DNA of 45,898 bases from positions 1 through 45,898 of the forward strand of contig JANQEX010000064.1 in the NCBI GenBank assembly GCA_028278105.1. Direction: 5' to 3'. Positions 37,689 through 45,898 of this stretch are shown here, piece by piece. Source of the stretch: Alphaproteobacteria bacterium (GTDB taxonomy: Bacteria > Pseudomonadota > Alphaproteobacteria > UBA9219 > RGZA01). Made by a program: the position numbers and the translations under genes. Numbering within the stretch: position 1 is the first letter of the stretch; every line of letters starts with the position of its first letter. The notes under the pieces were generated by a model. That model worked only from the letters and a program-made list of their open reading frames with translations, ran no database searches and was not told the DNA's origin.

Positions 37689-38210
37689 TCAAACCTTTCG
37701 CAAAAGCGGTTTAATTGGCCGCCGGACCTTTCGCCACGCGGGTGCTTCGCCCCTTGTCCAACCCGGATGCTCCCGGCCCCATTTCGCCGCCAGATAACGG
37801 CGATAGGCGGTGATGACCGGAAGGGAAGTAAAGTCCAGTCCAAGCGATGTGTTTCTTGCGCAATTGCAAAAGCGCCTTCGCCGGCCTTTCGGAATCAAAT
37901 GGCTGTATTGCGTGAACAAATCCAGCAGCGCGGCGCATTGATGCGAACGGCAAAAGCGGCGCGTGTACTCACGGCAGGCGGCGCGGAAATAGGCCAGCGT
38001 CCACGCATAATTGCCGCGCGTTTTCATCACCCACAATGTAACAGGATGGTCCTTATGCGTGGCGCGGTAAAGATGGCGCGCCCGGCAGCCATGATGCCGC
38101 AAGGCGGTTGACAGAATCTGCGCCGTCTCCAGCACCGACTTGACCAGCCGGCGGTCGTCCAGATCCCGCGCGCATTTTTTTGGATCGCTGGAGGTGATGA
38201 AGAGATTCAC
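37689..38210 (-). CDS. Phage-type conserved protein of unknown function
   Basis: This 173-aa basic protein starts at GTG 38210. It resembles a family common in tailed phages: an N-terminal MNxF...DP segment, KSVLETAQILSTALR (about 24-38), then YRATHKDHPVTLW and NYAWTLAYFRAACREYTRRF. Some database entries label relatives as pyrimidine-dimer-glycosylase-like, but I cannot see evidence for that activity here. The GTG overlaps the stop of the glycosyltransferase (GTGA), so the two form a small operon next to tRNA-Asp. The basic C-terminus would fit nucleic-acid binding. Confidence 0.6.
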   Translation of the reverse strand: MNLFITSSDPKKCARDLDDRRLVKSVLETAQILSTALRHHGCRARHLYRATHKDHPVTLWVMKTRGNYAWTLAYFRAACREYTRRFCRSHQCAALLDLFTQYSHLIPKGRRRRFCNCARNTSLGLDFTSLPVITAYRRYLAAKWGREHPGWTRGEAPAWRKVRRPIKPLLRKV

Positions 38211-39163
38211 TGTCCCACTCCCGGCAAAACATCCTTCAGCATGACCTTGACCCGGTGAACATATGTGTGTGCGGCAAGGGCGCGCTTGCGCGCCGCTTCG
38301 GCCATGCGGCGCGCGCGGGATTCATCGCGCAAAATGGCGCGGATTTTTTCGGGCATTTCTTCCCTGTTCCGCACGGTAATGATTTCCTTCTCCGGCTCGA
38401 AATACGCCTCGATTCCCTCGCGCCACTCGACGATTTGCGGGACTTCATAGCCCGCGCATTCGAACGTGCGCATGTTTGTTCCTTGCCGCACCACCCTTGC
38501 ATGGATATTCAGCGCAACACGGCGCCGGGCATATATGCCGCCCATCGCCTCGTTTGAAACGGCGGGACGAAACGCCCAGGGACGCCTCCAGAACAGGCGG
38601 CTTTGCAAAAAATAGTTGCCCACGATCAACGGGTGAAACCCGTCTTCAAACAGGCTTTCCAGCCAGGCATCGCGCTTTTCATCGCGGTTGCCGATGAAGC
38701 AGATGCCGCTCTTGCGCGCGGCGGGCGGCGTGGGCTTGTGAATGGAAGGATCAAGGCCAAAAGGCAGAACGCCGCCATAAGCGGCGCCGCCAGTCGCGGC
38801 GCGAAGATCATTCGCATAACCGGGGTCCGACAGAAACACCCTGCCGTACGGCGCGGCGTCGGCGGCCGTCAGGCGCGCATCGTCAACCAGGTAAAGCAGG
38901 TTGCGCGGGCTGGGCCTGATGCCCGCCAACTCCTTGCAGTGGCTTATAAAGATGGCGGCCGAACAGTTGGGCGCGTTGACGGCTTCCACCACCCTGCCCC
39001 ACCAGTCCGCGGGATCGCGGCGGAAACGGATTTGCTCTTCCCGGTTGCGCGGACGGGTCGGCAGCCATTCCACCTCAGCCGTGGGACAAACCTCCTGCAA
39101 GGCGCGATGAAAATACCGGCCCAACCCGCCTTTCCACGGCCTGGCGATGAGGAGAATTTTCAT
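38207..39163 (-). CDS. CgeB-like glycosyltransferase
   Basis: This 318-aa protein fits the GT-B-type glycosyltransferases annotated as CgeB/spore maturation-like. The N-terminal Rossmann-like half starts MKILLIARPWKGG. The C-terminal donor-binding half contains GTNMRTFECAGYEVPQIVEW, AYFEPEKEIITVRN and a long basic helix ending AAHTYVHRVKVML. No membrane segment is seen. The ATG has AGGAAAGG upstream. The acceptor is unknown; a surface polysaccharide or protein is likely. It is co-transcribed with the phage-type gene downstream. Confidence 0.78.
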   Translation of the reverse strand: MKILLIARPWKGGLGRYFHRALQEVCPTAEVEWLPTRPRNREEQIRFRRDPADWWGRVVEAVNAPNCSAAIFISHCKELAGIRPSPRNLLYLVDDARLTAADAAPYGRVFLSDPGYANDLRAATGGAAYGGVLPFGLDPSIHKPTPPAARKSGICFIGNRDEKRDAWLESLFEDGFHPLIVGNYFLQSRLFWRRPWAFRPAVSNEAMGGIYARRRVALNIHARVVRQGTNMRTFECAGYEVPQIVEWREGIEAYFEPEKEIITVRNREEMPEKIRAILRDESRARRMAEAARKRALAAHTYVHRVKVMLKDVLPGVGQ

Positions 39164-39255
39164 TCCCTTTCCTTTTGGCAGGAATGGTGTTTTTTATAGC
39201 GAAATCAAATAATACCAACGAACTTATGAACTGACACATGCCAAAAAGAAAACCC

Positions 39256-39367
39256 GTCATGCCCGCCCCCGCCTCCGCGGGGACAGGCTCCGGCGGGCAT
39301 CCACGCTTGAAATCCAAATAAATCAAAAGACTATAAGCGTGGCCCCCCGCCGGAGCCTGCCCCCGCA
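39256..39367. repeat. GC-rich palindromic repeat block
   Basis: A CATGCCCGCC/GGCGGGCAT outer stem contains CCCCGCCTCCGCGGGG. It is followed by CCACGCTT/AAGCGTGG around an A/T-rich loop and then a CCCCGCCGGAGCCTG arm. The same family is at 7213-7322 and 26576-26654. Its right end forms the last codons of the 39323-40186 ORF. Confidence 0.8.
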
Positions 39368-40186
39368 AAAGTTTAGGCGCGACGATGGAAATGAATGGGA
39401 ACGGCCATAAATGCGCGCCGGGCAACGGGGCGTGCGGTTTCCTGCCGCAAAGGACAGCCGGGGACGGCGCGGTATCGCCCCTTGTAAAACGCCGGGCAGG
39501 CCGTCCATCAGGTTCCTGACATGCTTTCGCGTATCTTCAAAACCGGGCCGCGGCGCGCTCCACAAAAACCGGATCCGGGTCTCGTCGTCCTGCCGGCAGA
39601 TGCTGATCTCCGTGGCTTCACGCCTGATTTTTTCCGCGATATCTCCAAGAACATCATTCGGAACATCAACGGCAAGCTCAAGCGTTCCGCCCTTGCCGCT
39701 AAGCCATGCGCCCTTATACCAGGCGTCGCGCTCTTTTTTGTTCCAGTCCCTGTCCAGAAAAGGGAGATCACTTTTATCCAGCCCCGCGATTTCCTTGAAC
39801 TTTCCGACTTCCGGACGCACCCAGCCCGCCTGCAATTCGGGGACGCTTTCTACAATGCCAACCATATCGTCCAGATCAATATCCCCCATAGCCCACATGG
39901 AAATAATGTCTCTCCGATCTTCCGTGCACATTTGCGGGACAGAATTGGCCAAATGTGAAACAGGCTCGTAATGGTCTTTTTGCGGAACTGACCGGATTTT
40001 GTGAACAATCTCCAGGTAGCGCCCGTCACCCGGAATAGGGCTATAGCGGAAAATCACATGAAACATCCTGTCGGTGGAACAGAAGCTAACGTGATTGACG
40101 GGACCGAATGGCGACGGATTCCTGAACGGCATCAATCCGGCGTCACGCGAATAACGCGCGCGCCGCCTTCTTTCTATAATGTGCAT
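39323..40186 (-). CDS. Hypothetical protein (287 aa)
   Basis: I do not recognise this protein. The start is placed at ATG 40186 (MHIIERRRR) because GGAAG lies about 6 nt upstream. A TTG four codons earlier is the only alternative seen. The N-terminus is Arg-rich, the middle (about 60-230) is mixed alpha/beta with many charged residues and a WNKKERDAWYKG motif, and there is no signal peptide or membrane helix. The last 15 or so codons fall in a palindromic repeat, so the natural C-terminus was probably replaced. It is divergent from the HExxH gene and belongs to the cargo between the two tRNAs. Confidence 0.55.
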   Translation of the reverse strand: MHIIERRRRARYSRDAGLMPFRNPSPFGPVNHVSFCSTDRMFHVIFRYSPIPGDGRYLEIVHKIRSVPQKDHYEPVSHLANSVPQMCTEDRRDIISMWAMGDIDLDDMVGIVESVPELQAGWVRPEVGKFKEIAGLDKSDLPFLDRDWNKKERDAWYKGAWLSGKGGTLELAVDVPNDVLGDIAEKIRREATEISICRQDDETRIRFLWSAPRPGFEDTRKHVRNLMDGLPGVLQGAIPRRPRLSFAAGNRTPRCPARIYGRSHSFPSSRLNFCGGRLRRGATLIVF

Positions 40187-40343
40187 AATGTCTTCCAAAT
40201 AGAATAACTAACGGGAGCCAGTTTTATCCTCTTTTTCATAAAGGCAACACCAATAGATTACAGGCAGGGTGTCCAGCTTTTCGGGAGGAAATTTGCCCAC
40301 AAAAAGCCCGCCATAAGAGGCGAAACCATATTAACCAAAAATC

Positions 40344-41387
40344 ATGTGCTATTGTTTATTTATGGTCCGCGTAATAAGGAACGGCAAAAGAACATATCCA
40401 CGCGCCGGGCGGCTACGCGAGCTTGCCATTATTGCCGGCATGATCTGCGGCTGGCGAAGGAACAATGCCCCCTCACCTCTTGAGCGCATCGGAAAATACT
40501 TGCCGTCTTGTCTTGATGAGCCCTCGCGCCGGTTTGGCATGTATCTGGCGCGGCGAAAGCTTGAAAGAGACCTCAATTTTCAAGAAGTTCCGGGATCCCA
40601 TACCCGTTTAAGTCCCGTTGTTGGGTCGCGCGCCCATGAGCTGGCATTGGTACGAAATGCCCTGGCGGAAAATCCGGTTCTTGAAGAATTCGAACGTCAA
40701 CTTTACCAAGCGCAAAACTGGCATATTTTGCGATACGATCAAAAAGCTGAAATCGACGCGCTCGCCGGGCATCTTTTTGCCAGCTACATCAACAAATACG
40801 GCAACTGCGGCCTTACCCCGGATAACGCGGTTGCCTTCCGGGAAAGCAAAGATCCCAATGCCCATTATTGCGGCGACGTCATCCCCTATGATGCCGAACA
40901 TATTCAAAATACCTGGCGCGTCTATGCGATCGTGTATCCGCACCCCAATCCGGGGGCTGCGTATGATTACGGGCGTTACCAGCCCGTTGATATCATCAAG
41001 TTTCACGAATTCATGCATGTAGAAGAAAGAACCAAAGAAGTTCCGGATCATCGTTGCTCGCCGGGCATTGAAATCATGACAATGCTGAAGTCCGTGATGC
41101 TGCTGGATGAAATTCACAAAAAGGTCAACGGCATCGCCTTGAACGGTGTGGTGGATTACGGCCGGTTTATCCGGATTGGCGACGTTGTTCAGCCCTTGGG
41201 ATGCGTAACAAATGTCTACCGGCTCCTGGAAAAAGAACATGGTTCACTCGGTGCAGCCGTAACCTGCCCGGAATCCCTTCACTATTTGAAACTAGGCGCC
41301 TTTCGTGATACGGCCTTTTCAATGCGCGGCGACAGCATGGCCGCATTTCAGCAGCGCCCTGTTCAACTTGTTCCATGTGCTGGCTGA
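40344..41387 (+). CDS. Orphan protein with HExxH motif (possible zinc peptidase)
   Basis: I do not recognise the family. The 347-aa protein (or 341 aa from ATG 40362) is predicted to be soluble. A helix carries H221-E-F-M-H225, matching the HExxH zinc-peptidase motif, and E243 in GIEIMTML could be a third ligand. Upstream, a region with HYCGDVIPYDAEH and YPHPNPGAAYDYG is rich in His, Asp and Tyr. No signal peptide is visible and neither ATG has a clear Shine-Dalgarno. The composition is AT-richer than the core genes. It ends 5 bp before a tRNA-like 3' fragment, consistent with cargo of an integrated element. Confidence 0.55.
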   Translation: MCYCLFMVRVIRNGKRTYPRAGRLRELAIIAGMICGWRRNNAPSPLERIGKYLPSCLDEPSRRFGMYLARRKLERDLNFQEVPGSHTRLSPVVGSRAHELALVRNALAENPVLEEFERQLYQAQNWHILRYDQKAEIDALAGHLFASYINKYGNCGLTPDNAVAFRESKDPNAHYCGDVIPYDAEHIQNTWRVYAIVYPHPNPGAAYDYGRYQPVDIIKFHEFMHVEERTKEVPDHRCSPGIEIMTMLKSVMLLDEIHKKVNGIALNGVVDYGRFIRIGDVVQPLGCVTNVYRLLEKEHGSLGAAVTCPESLHYLKLGAFRDTAFSMRGDSMAAFQQRPVQLVPCAG

Positions 41388-41391
41388 TGAC

Positions 41392-41412
41392 GGGCGATGA
41401 GGGGTTCGAACC
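41392..41412 (-). repeat. tRNA-Val-like 3' end fragment
   Basis: GGGCGATGA followed by GGGGTTCGAACC matches the acceptor/T-arm part of tRNA-Val (41577-41597) with 2 mismatches in 21, in the same orientation. It includes a canonical T-loop TTCGAA. The rest of a tRNA is missing. It may be a decayed attachment-site copy. Confidence 0.5.
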
Positions 41413-41541
41413 GGCATATTTTGAAGCGAAGCCAGAGGCGAGCGCGCAAAATAGCCGTCCCCGCGCAAGCGGATCCATACGCCTATAACATTGGCAAAAC
41501 AGGCATTAGCCCGCCTTCGCCCTTTCAGGGCTACGGCGCGG

Positions 41542-41574
41542 CATTCATTGCAAAGCAAGGCTTTGCAATGAATG
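41542..41574 (-). terminator. Palindrome abutting tRNA-Val
   Basis: This is a perfect 14-bp inverted repeat (CATTCATTGCAAAG at 41542-41555 and its complement at 41561-41574) with a 5-nt loop, whose right arm runs into the encoded CCA of tRNA-Val. It has the same design as the palindrome next to tRNA-Asp and is probably its terminator, although no T tract follows. Confidence 0.65.
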
Positions 41575-41647
41575 GTGGGCGATGAAGGGATCGAACCTCC
41601 GGCCCTCTCGGTGTAAACGAGATGCTCTACCGCTGAGCTAATCGCCC
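41573..41647 (-). tRNA. tRNA-Val(UAC)
   Basis: This is a complete cloverleaf on the minus strand: acceptor GGGCGAT/ATCGCCC, D arm with AGCTCAGCGGTAGAGC, anticodon loop TTTACAC (anticodon UAC), T loop TTCGATC, discriminator A, and CCA encoded. It lies between HU and the cargo block. Confidence 0.97.
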
Positions 41648-41688
41648 TTATCGTGATCGCGGCCGCATAATACCCGCTTCCCCTGCGC

Positions 41689-41973
41689 CTATTCCTGTTC
41701 ACCGTTCACTTCATCTTTCAGCGCCTTGCCGGCCTTGAAGCGCGGCAGGCGGGAAGCCTTGATCTTGATCGTTTCGCCGGTGCGGGGATTCCGGCCTTCG
41801 GATGCATCGCGCTGGCGCACTTCGAAAGTTCCAAAGCCGACCAGACGGACCTCTCCCCCGCTTTTGAGCTGGCGGGTCACCACGTTTATAAAGGCGTCCA
41901 CCGCGCGCTCGGCATCCGCCTTCGACAGGGCCGCCGCATCCGAAACCGCCGCTATAAATTCACTTTTGTTCAC
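41689..41973 (-). CDS. hupB: DNA-binding protein HU
   Basis: This 94-aa nucleoid protein begins at GTG 41973 with GGGGAG upstream (NKSEFIAAVSDAA follows). The DNA-binding beta arm contains the family signature GFGTFEVRQRDASEGRNPRTGE, and the C-terminus is KAGKALKD. A longer frame upstream is not HU-like. It sits directly downstream of lon, as in most alphaproteobacteria. HU is also a known Lon substrate in other bacteria. Confidence 0.95.
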   Translation of the reverse strand: MNKSEFIAAVSDAAALSKADAERAVDAFINVVTRQLKSGGEVRLVGFGTFEVRQRDASEGRNPRTGETIKIKASRLPRFKAGKALKDEVNGEQE

Positions 41974-42246
41974 AAGGCTCTCCCCTATTGACCTGGCCGT
42001 GATTTTGGCAGGTCTTATCTGGACGATTTTCTTCCGCCATGGCAATGGCAGGACTCGCAACAAGGAAAATAAAATTATTTTTTACCCCCGCGGGAAGGCA
42101 GGACCGGCAACCGTAAAACTGGCGGTTGCAACCGCGTTCATAAATGTCCTGGGGAAAACTTCTCCGCCGTCCGCCGCAACGAAGAATCAATCACCGCCTG
42201 CACCGCATGTGATTCTTTTCACGGAGATTACGCGCAAGGCCCAACC

Positions 42247-44670
42247 CTAATGGCGCACGACGTCCTCGTCCTCGCCATCGGCGGCGGGCGGCGCGTTTTC
42301 AGCGGCGGCTTTTTCTTCCGGCGTCCATTCCACCGGCACAAGCGGCGCGGCGAGCGCGTGATGCAATACCTCGTCCACCGTGGACGCGCAGATGATCTCC
42401 AGCCCCTTTTTCACGTTGTCGGGGATTTCGGCAAGGTCCTTTTCGTTTTCCTTGGGGATGACCACGGTTTTCAGGCCGCCGCGCAATGCCGCCAGCAGCT
42501 TCTCCTTCAGCCCGCCAATGGGCAGCACCCGTCCGCGCAGGGTGATTTCGCCGGTCATCGCCACGTCCTTGCGCACCGGAATGCCGGTCAGCACCGAGAC
42601 GATGGAGGTCGCCATCGCCACGCCGGCCGAGGGGCCGTCCTTGGGCGTGGCGCCTTCGGGGACGTGCACGTGGATGTCCCGCTTGTTGAACACGGGCGGC
42701 TTGATGCCGAAAGACAGGGCGCGCGCCTTCACGAAGCTTTCCGCGGCCTGCACCGACTCCTTCATGACGTCGCCCAGCTTGCCGGTGGTGGTGATGCGGC
42801 CCTTGCCCGGCAGCAACACGGCTTCGATCATCAATATATCACCGCCGACTTCCGTCCAGGCCAGGCCGGTGGCGACGCCCACCAGATCCTCCTTTTCGCT
42901 TTCGCCGAACTGGAAGCGCTTCACGCCCGCGTATTTGCCGAGATTGCGGCGGGAGATGTGGACCTTCTCCGAACCCTTCATCAGGATTTCCTTCACCGCC
43001 TTGCGGCAAAGATTGGCAAGCTCGCGCTCCAGGTTGCGCACGCCGGCCTCCCGCGTGTAATAGCGGATGATGTCGCGCAGGGCTTCATCGGAAATCGAGA
43101 ATTCGTTTTTCTTCAGCCCGTTGGCCTTTATCTGGCGGCCGATCAGGTGGCTGCGGGCGATTTCGATTTTTTCATCTTCCGTATAGCCGGAAAGCCGCAG
43201 GATTTCGAGGCGGTCCAGCAAGGGCGACGGCATGCGCATGGTGTTCGCCGTGCAGACGAACAGCACGTCCGACAGGTCGTAGTCGACTTCAAGATAATGG
43301 TCGCTGAAGGCCAGGTTCTGTTCGGGGTCCAGCACCTCCAGCAGGGCCGAGGACGGATCGCCGCGCCAGTCGGAGCCAAGCTTGTCCAGCTCGTCCAGCA
43401 GGAACAGCGGGTTCGACGATTTGGCCTTGCGCATGCCCTGAACCACCTTGCCGGGCATGGAGCCGATATAGGTGCGGCGATGGCCGCGGATTTCGGCCTC
43501 GTCGCGCACGCCGCCGAGGCTCACGCGCACGAAGTTGCGGCCCGTGGCGCGGGCGATGGACTTGCCAAGCGAGGTCTTGCCCACGCCGGGCGGGCCGACC
43601 AGGCACAGGATGGGCCCCTTCAGCTTCGAGGAACGCTGCTGCACGGCGAGATATTCGAGGATGCGCTCCTTGACCTTCTCCAGCCCATAATGGTCTTCGT
43701 TGAGGATCTTTTCCGCCACGGGCAGATTTTTCTTCACCTTGCTGCGCTTGTTCCACGGAATGTTGATCATCCAGTCAAGATAGTTGCGCACCACCGTGGC
43801 TTCCGCCGACATGGGCGACATGCTGCGCAGCTTCTTCACCTCGGCCAGCGCCTTTTCGCGCGCGTCCTTGGGCATTTTCAGGGCCTTGACCTTTTCCTCA
43901 AGGTCGGTGGCCTCGTCGCGGCCGTCCTCGCCCTCGCCCAACTCCTTCTGAATGGCCTTCATCTGCTCATTCAGGTAATATTCACGCTGGGTTTTCTCCA
44001 TCTGGCGCTTGACGCGGTTGCGGATTCGCTTTTCCACCTGCAACACGCCGATTTCGCCTTCCATATAGCCGAAAATCTTCTCCAGCCGCTCGTTGACGGA
44101 CGGAATTTCCAGCAGCGCCTGCTTTTCGGGAATTTTCAGCGACAGGTGCGAGGCGATGGTATCGGCCAGCTTGGCGGCATCCTCGATCTGGCCGACGGAA
44201 ACCAGAACTTCGGGCGGGATTTTCTTGTTGAGCTTCAGATACTGCTCGAACTGCGACATGACGGCCCGCACCATCGCTTCCAGCTCGGTCGGGCCTTCGA
44301 TTTTCTCGTCCAGCGGGCCGGCGAAGGCCTGAAAGAAATCCACCCGGTCGACGAAGCGGTTCACCCTGGAGCGGAAATTTCCCTCCACCAGAACTTTCAC
44401 CGTGCCGTCGGGCAGCTTGAGAAGCTGCAGCACCGTGCCCACCGTGCCGATGGTGTAGAGATCGGACGCGCCGGGATCGTCCTGGCCTGAGTTTTTTTGC
44501 GTCAGCAGCAGGATGTGCTTGTCGTCCTGCATCACGTCTTCCAGCGCGCGCACCGATTTCTCGCGCCCCACGAACAGGGGCACGATCATGTGCGGAAACA
44601 CGACGATATCCCGAAGGGGCAGGACGGGATAAAGGAGGTCGCCGGTGCCGGGTACGCCAGGGCTTTGCAT
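42247..44670 (-). CDS. lon: ATP-dependent protease Lon
   Basis: This 807-aa AAA+ serine protease degrades misfolded and regulatory proteins in the cytoplasm. An N-terminal substrate domain is followed by Walker A GPPGVGKT (359-366) and a C-terminal peptidase domain with Ser681 in [10 protein letters not shown] and the catalytic Lys near 724 in GGLKEKLLA. All parts are intact. An RpoH-type promoter lies 31-57 nt upstream of the ATG, which fits heat-shock control of lon. Confidence 0.98.
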   Translation of the reverse strand: MQSPGVPGTGDLLYPVLPLRDIVVFPHMIVPLFVGREKSVRALEDVMQDDKHILLLTQKNSGQDDPGASDLYTIGTVGTVLQLLKLPDGTVKVLVEGNFRSRVNRFVDRVDFFQAFAGPLDEKIEGPTELEAMVRAVMSQFEQYLKLNKKIPPEVLVSVGQIEDAAKLADTIASHLSLKIPEKQALLEIPSVNERLEKIFGYMEGEIGVLQVEKRIRNRVKRQMEKTQREYYLNEQMKAIQKELGEGEDGRDEATDLEEKVKALKMPKDAREKALAEVKKLRSMSPMSAEATVVRNYLDWMINIPWNKRSKVKKNLPVAEKILNEDHYGLEKVKERILEYLAVQQRSSKLKGPILCLVGPPGVGKTSLGKSIARATGRNFVRVSLGGVRDEAEIRGHRRTYIGSMPGKVVQGMRKAKSSNPLFLLDELDKLGSDWRGDPSSALLEVLDPEQNLAFSDHYLEVDYDLSDVLFVCTANTMRMPSPLLDRLEILRLSGYTEDEKIEIARSHLIGRQIKANGLKKNEFSISDEALRDIIRYYTREAGVRNLERELANLCRKAVKEILMKGSEKVHISRRNLGKYAGVKRFQFGESEKEDLVGVATGLAWTEVGGDILMIEAVLLPGKGRITTTGKLGDVMKESVQAAESFVKARALSFGIKPPVFNKRDIHVHVPEGATPKDGPSAGVAMATSIVSVLTGIPVRKDVAMTGEITLRGRVLPIGGLKEKLLAALRGGLKTVVIPKENEKDLAEIPDNVKKGLEIICASTVDEVLHHALAAPLVPVEWTPEEKAAAENAPPAADGEDEDVVRH

Positions 44671-44700
44671 GCGCGCCTTTCAGATGGGTATCGCGTGATG

Positions 44701-44727
44701 ATATGGGGAGAAAGTTAACAATTTCAA
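44701..44727 (-). promoter_or_regulatory. RpoH (sigma-32) type promoter of lon
   Basis: On the minus strand, TTGAAA (44722-44727, preceded by GG) and CCCCATAT (44701-44708) are separated by 13 bp, close to the sigma-32 consensus. Transcription would begin about 25 nt before the lon ATG. Confidence 0.75.
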
Positions 44728-44800
44728 CCTTCAGGGCCAAACCGCTTTTCCGCGCCGAACAAGGCTTTTTGACGCATTCTCAGGCAAGCGGCCGAAAAGC

Positions 44801-44816
44801 CACATAAGGTTATGTG
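44801..44816. promoter_or_regulatory. Palindromic operator candidate
   Basis: CACATAA-GG-TTATGTG is a perfect 7-bp inverted repeat with a 2-bp centre in the spacer between lon and the divergent unknown gene. A larger hairpin ATTGCGCG...CGCGCAAT follows at about 44857-44892. Neither can be tied to a regulator. No other gene is seen in the 303-bp spacer. Confidence 0.4.
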
Positions 44817-44973
44817 AAAGTATATACGGGAATTAGAATCCATCAGGTGGTTTTCATTGCGCGACGCCACAGCGGCAGGCCGCGCGCAATCCGCCTGGGA
44901 TCAGAACCCGTAACCCGTATGGGCTCTGAAAAACATTCTCTGTCTGTAGATTGGCCGTGAACATAATAATGAA

Positions 44974-45898
44974 ATGAAAAGTGACACGTTAAAAATACCG
45001 GATAGCCGTATTCCGGAAATCCGTCGCGTGGTCAAGAACGCGGAACGGGTCGCGCGCGCCTATGACGGAACGGGAAAAGGCGGCGACACGGTTCTTCGCG
45101 CCCTTCTGGCCTTCGCCGAATGCGCCGAAGAAGTTGCCGGCGCGGTATACAGCCCTGATGAACGCGAGAAAGCCCTGTCCCGGCGGGTTACGAACAGGAC
45201 CGTCAGCACGCAGCAACTTTTGAAACTGGCCATCAAATCCTTTGCCGAAAAAGTCCGGGCCGGCAACCACAGGATTGAAACAATCGACACCGGTTTTGTG
45301 ATGCTGCCCACGGAAAACATTCAAGCCCCTGACACCGGGAGCGGCACGGGCTTCGCGCCGGCGCGGGAAGAACCGAGGACGGCGCGCCTGATCGAATTGC
45401 TTGTTACGCATGATCCTCCTGTTTTTGTCGAGGACATTGTAATGTTCAAGGGAACCGTATCTCCCGCCATGATCCGGCGGCATCCCTATACGCTGATGCA
45501 ATTGCCAAAACTGGAACGCGAAGTTCTGGTGTGCGACGAGGTAGGGCAGGCCTGCTTTGTGGGGCGGGGCCTGCGTGGCCCGCTGTTCTGGGCCGCGTGT
45601 CATAAGCCGGAACTCAAAGCCGCGGAAGGAATCCTGCGCATCGCGCAAATGGGCGATTATGAGCCGAAACTGCTCGCCGCGCTGTTTGACGATACCCCCT
45701 TCCTGGCGGGAGACGTCCCGCCGCCCCATTATGCGGAGCGCTTTCCGCTCACTGCCGATATTATCCTGACCAAGGCCCTTGAATATGTGAATGAAAATGG
45801 CGGGCGGCTTCCAACCGAAAGAAGCGGCGAAGTTCCAGGCATGCCGGGGCAAAGCTGGAGGGCGTGGAACAGCGCGATTTCCCAGAAACTGCGTGGCT
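44974..45898 (+). CDS. Unknown protein, 5' part (runs off the window)
   Basis: An uninterrupted frame from ATG 44974 to the window end encodes at least 308 residues. I do not recognise it. The N-terminal third is helical and basic, and the middle contains VFVEDIVMFKG and RRHPYTLMQLPKLEREVLVCDEVGQACFVG. The visible C-terminal part has EYVNENGGRLPTERSGEVPG and SWRAWN, resembling helicase-associated or homeodomain-like DNA-binding repeats. No signal peptide or membrane helix is seen. It is divergent from lon. A DNA-related function is only a guess. Confidence 0.65.
   Translation, partial: MKSDTLKIPDSRIPEIRRVVKNAERVARAYDGTGKGGDTVLRALLAFAECAEEVAGAVYSPDEREKALSRRVTNRTVSTQQLLKLAIKSFAEKVRAGNHRIETIDTGFVMLPTENIQAPDTGSGTGFAPAREEPRTARLIELLVTHDPPVFVEDIVMFKGTVSPAMIRRHPYTLMQLPKLEREVLVCDEVGQACFVGRGLRGPLFWAACHKPELKAAEGILRIAQMGDYEPKLLAALFDDTPFLAGDVPPPHYAERFPLTADIILTKALEYVNENGGRLPTERSGEVPGMPGQSWRAWNSAISQKLRG

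Noticed and set aside
42250-44490. 746-aa open frame antisense to lon
   Set aside because: This is a shadow frame of the intact lon gene caused by GC-rich third positions. No ribosome site or plausible protein features are seen.

Overview
The window is about 46 kb of GC-rich DNA from an alphaproteobacterium, probably Rhodospirillales-like or Micavibrio-like. The evidence for the class is the gene order. It has hemC-hemD-mitofilin-like-HemY, a 14-gene nuo operon running into birA-coaX-RNase J-...-proS-lolC-lolD, lon-HU-tRNA-Val upstream of nuo, a DUF2336 protein and an LdtR-like MarR regulator. The genus cannot be fixed from the sequence alone.

Layout from left to right. At 0.1-4.1 kb is a haem cluster on the minus strand (hemC, hemD, a mitofilin-like membrane protein, HemY). 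At 4.5-7.1 kb a DUF2336 gene converges on pyruvate kinase. At 7.2-8.05 kb lie palindromic repeats, a strongly structured RNA candidate whose 3' hairpin holds the Shine-Dalgarno of a 70-aa zinc-ribbon ORF, and tRNA-Thr(UGU). At 8.2-11.3 kb are an LdtR-like regulator and three Tad pilus genes (two TadE-like, one TadG-like with a VWA domain). At 11.35-20.4 kb on the minus strand are a NERD-like membrane protein, lolD, lolC, proS, a small secreted protein, tag, rnj, coaX and birA. At 20.4-36.5 kb on the minus strand is the nuoA-N operon for respiratory complex I. At 36.5-41.7 kb is a repeat-rich accessory region between tRNA-Asp and tRNA-Val. At 41.7-44.7 kb are HU and Lon. A divergent unknown gene runs off the right end.

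The core genes form tightly packed operons. Most junctions are ATGA, GTGA or TGATG overlaps, so translational coupling is likely. A sigma-70-type promoter is visible before nuoA and a good RpoH-type heat-shock promoter before lon.

The most unusual feature is that the nuo operon carries foreign-looking genes fitted in without gaps. These are an unknown 239-aa gene between nuoE and nuoF, a HepT-MntA (HEPN/nucleotidyltransferase) toxin-antitoxin pair between nuoF and nuoG, and a possible 62-aa lipoprotein between nuoI and nuoJ. Next in interest are tandem partial copies of the tRNA-Asp 3' end that look like integration-site scars, and a roughly 4-kb cargo block (CgeB-like glycosyltransferase, phage-type protein, two orphans, one with an HExxH motif) separating two tRNA genes that often lie together in related genomes. 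Several palindromic repeat families fill the intergenic spaces and extend into the ends of some small genes.
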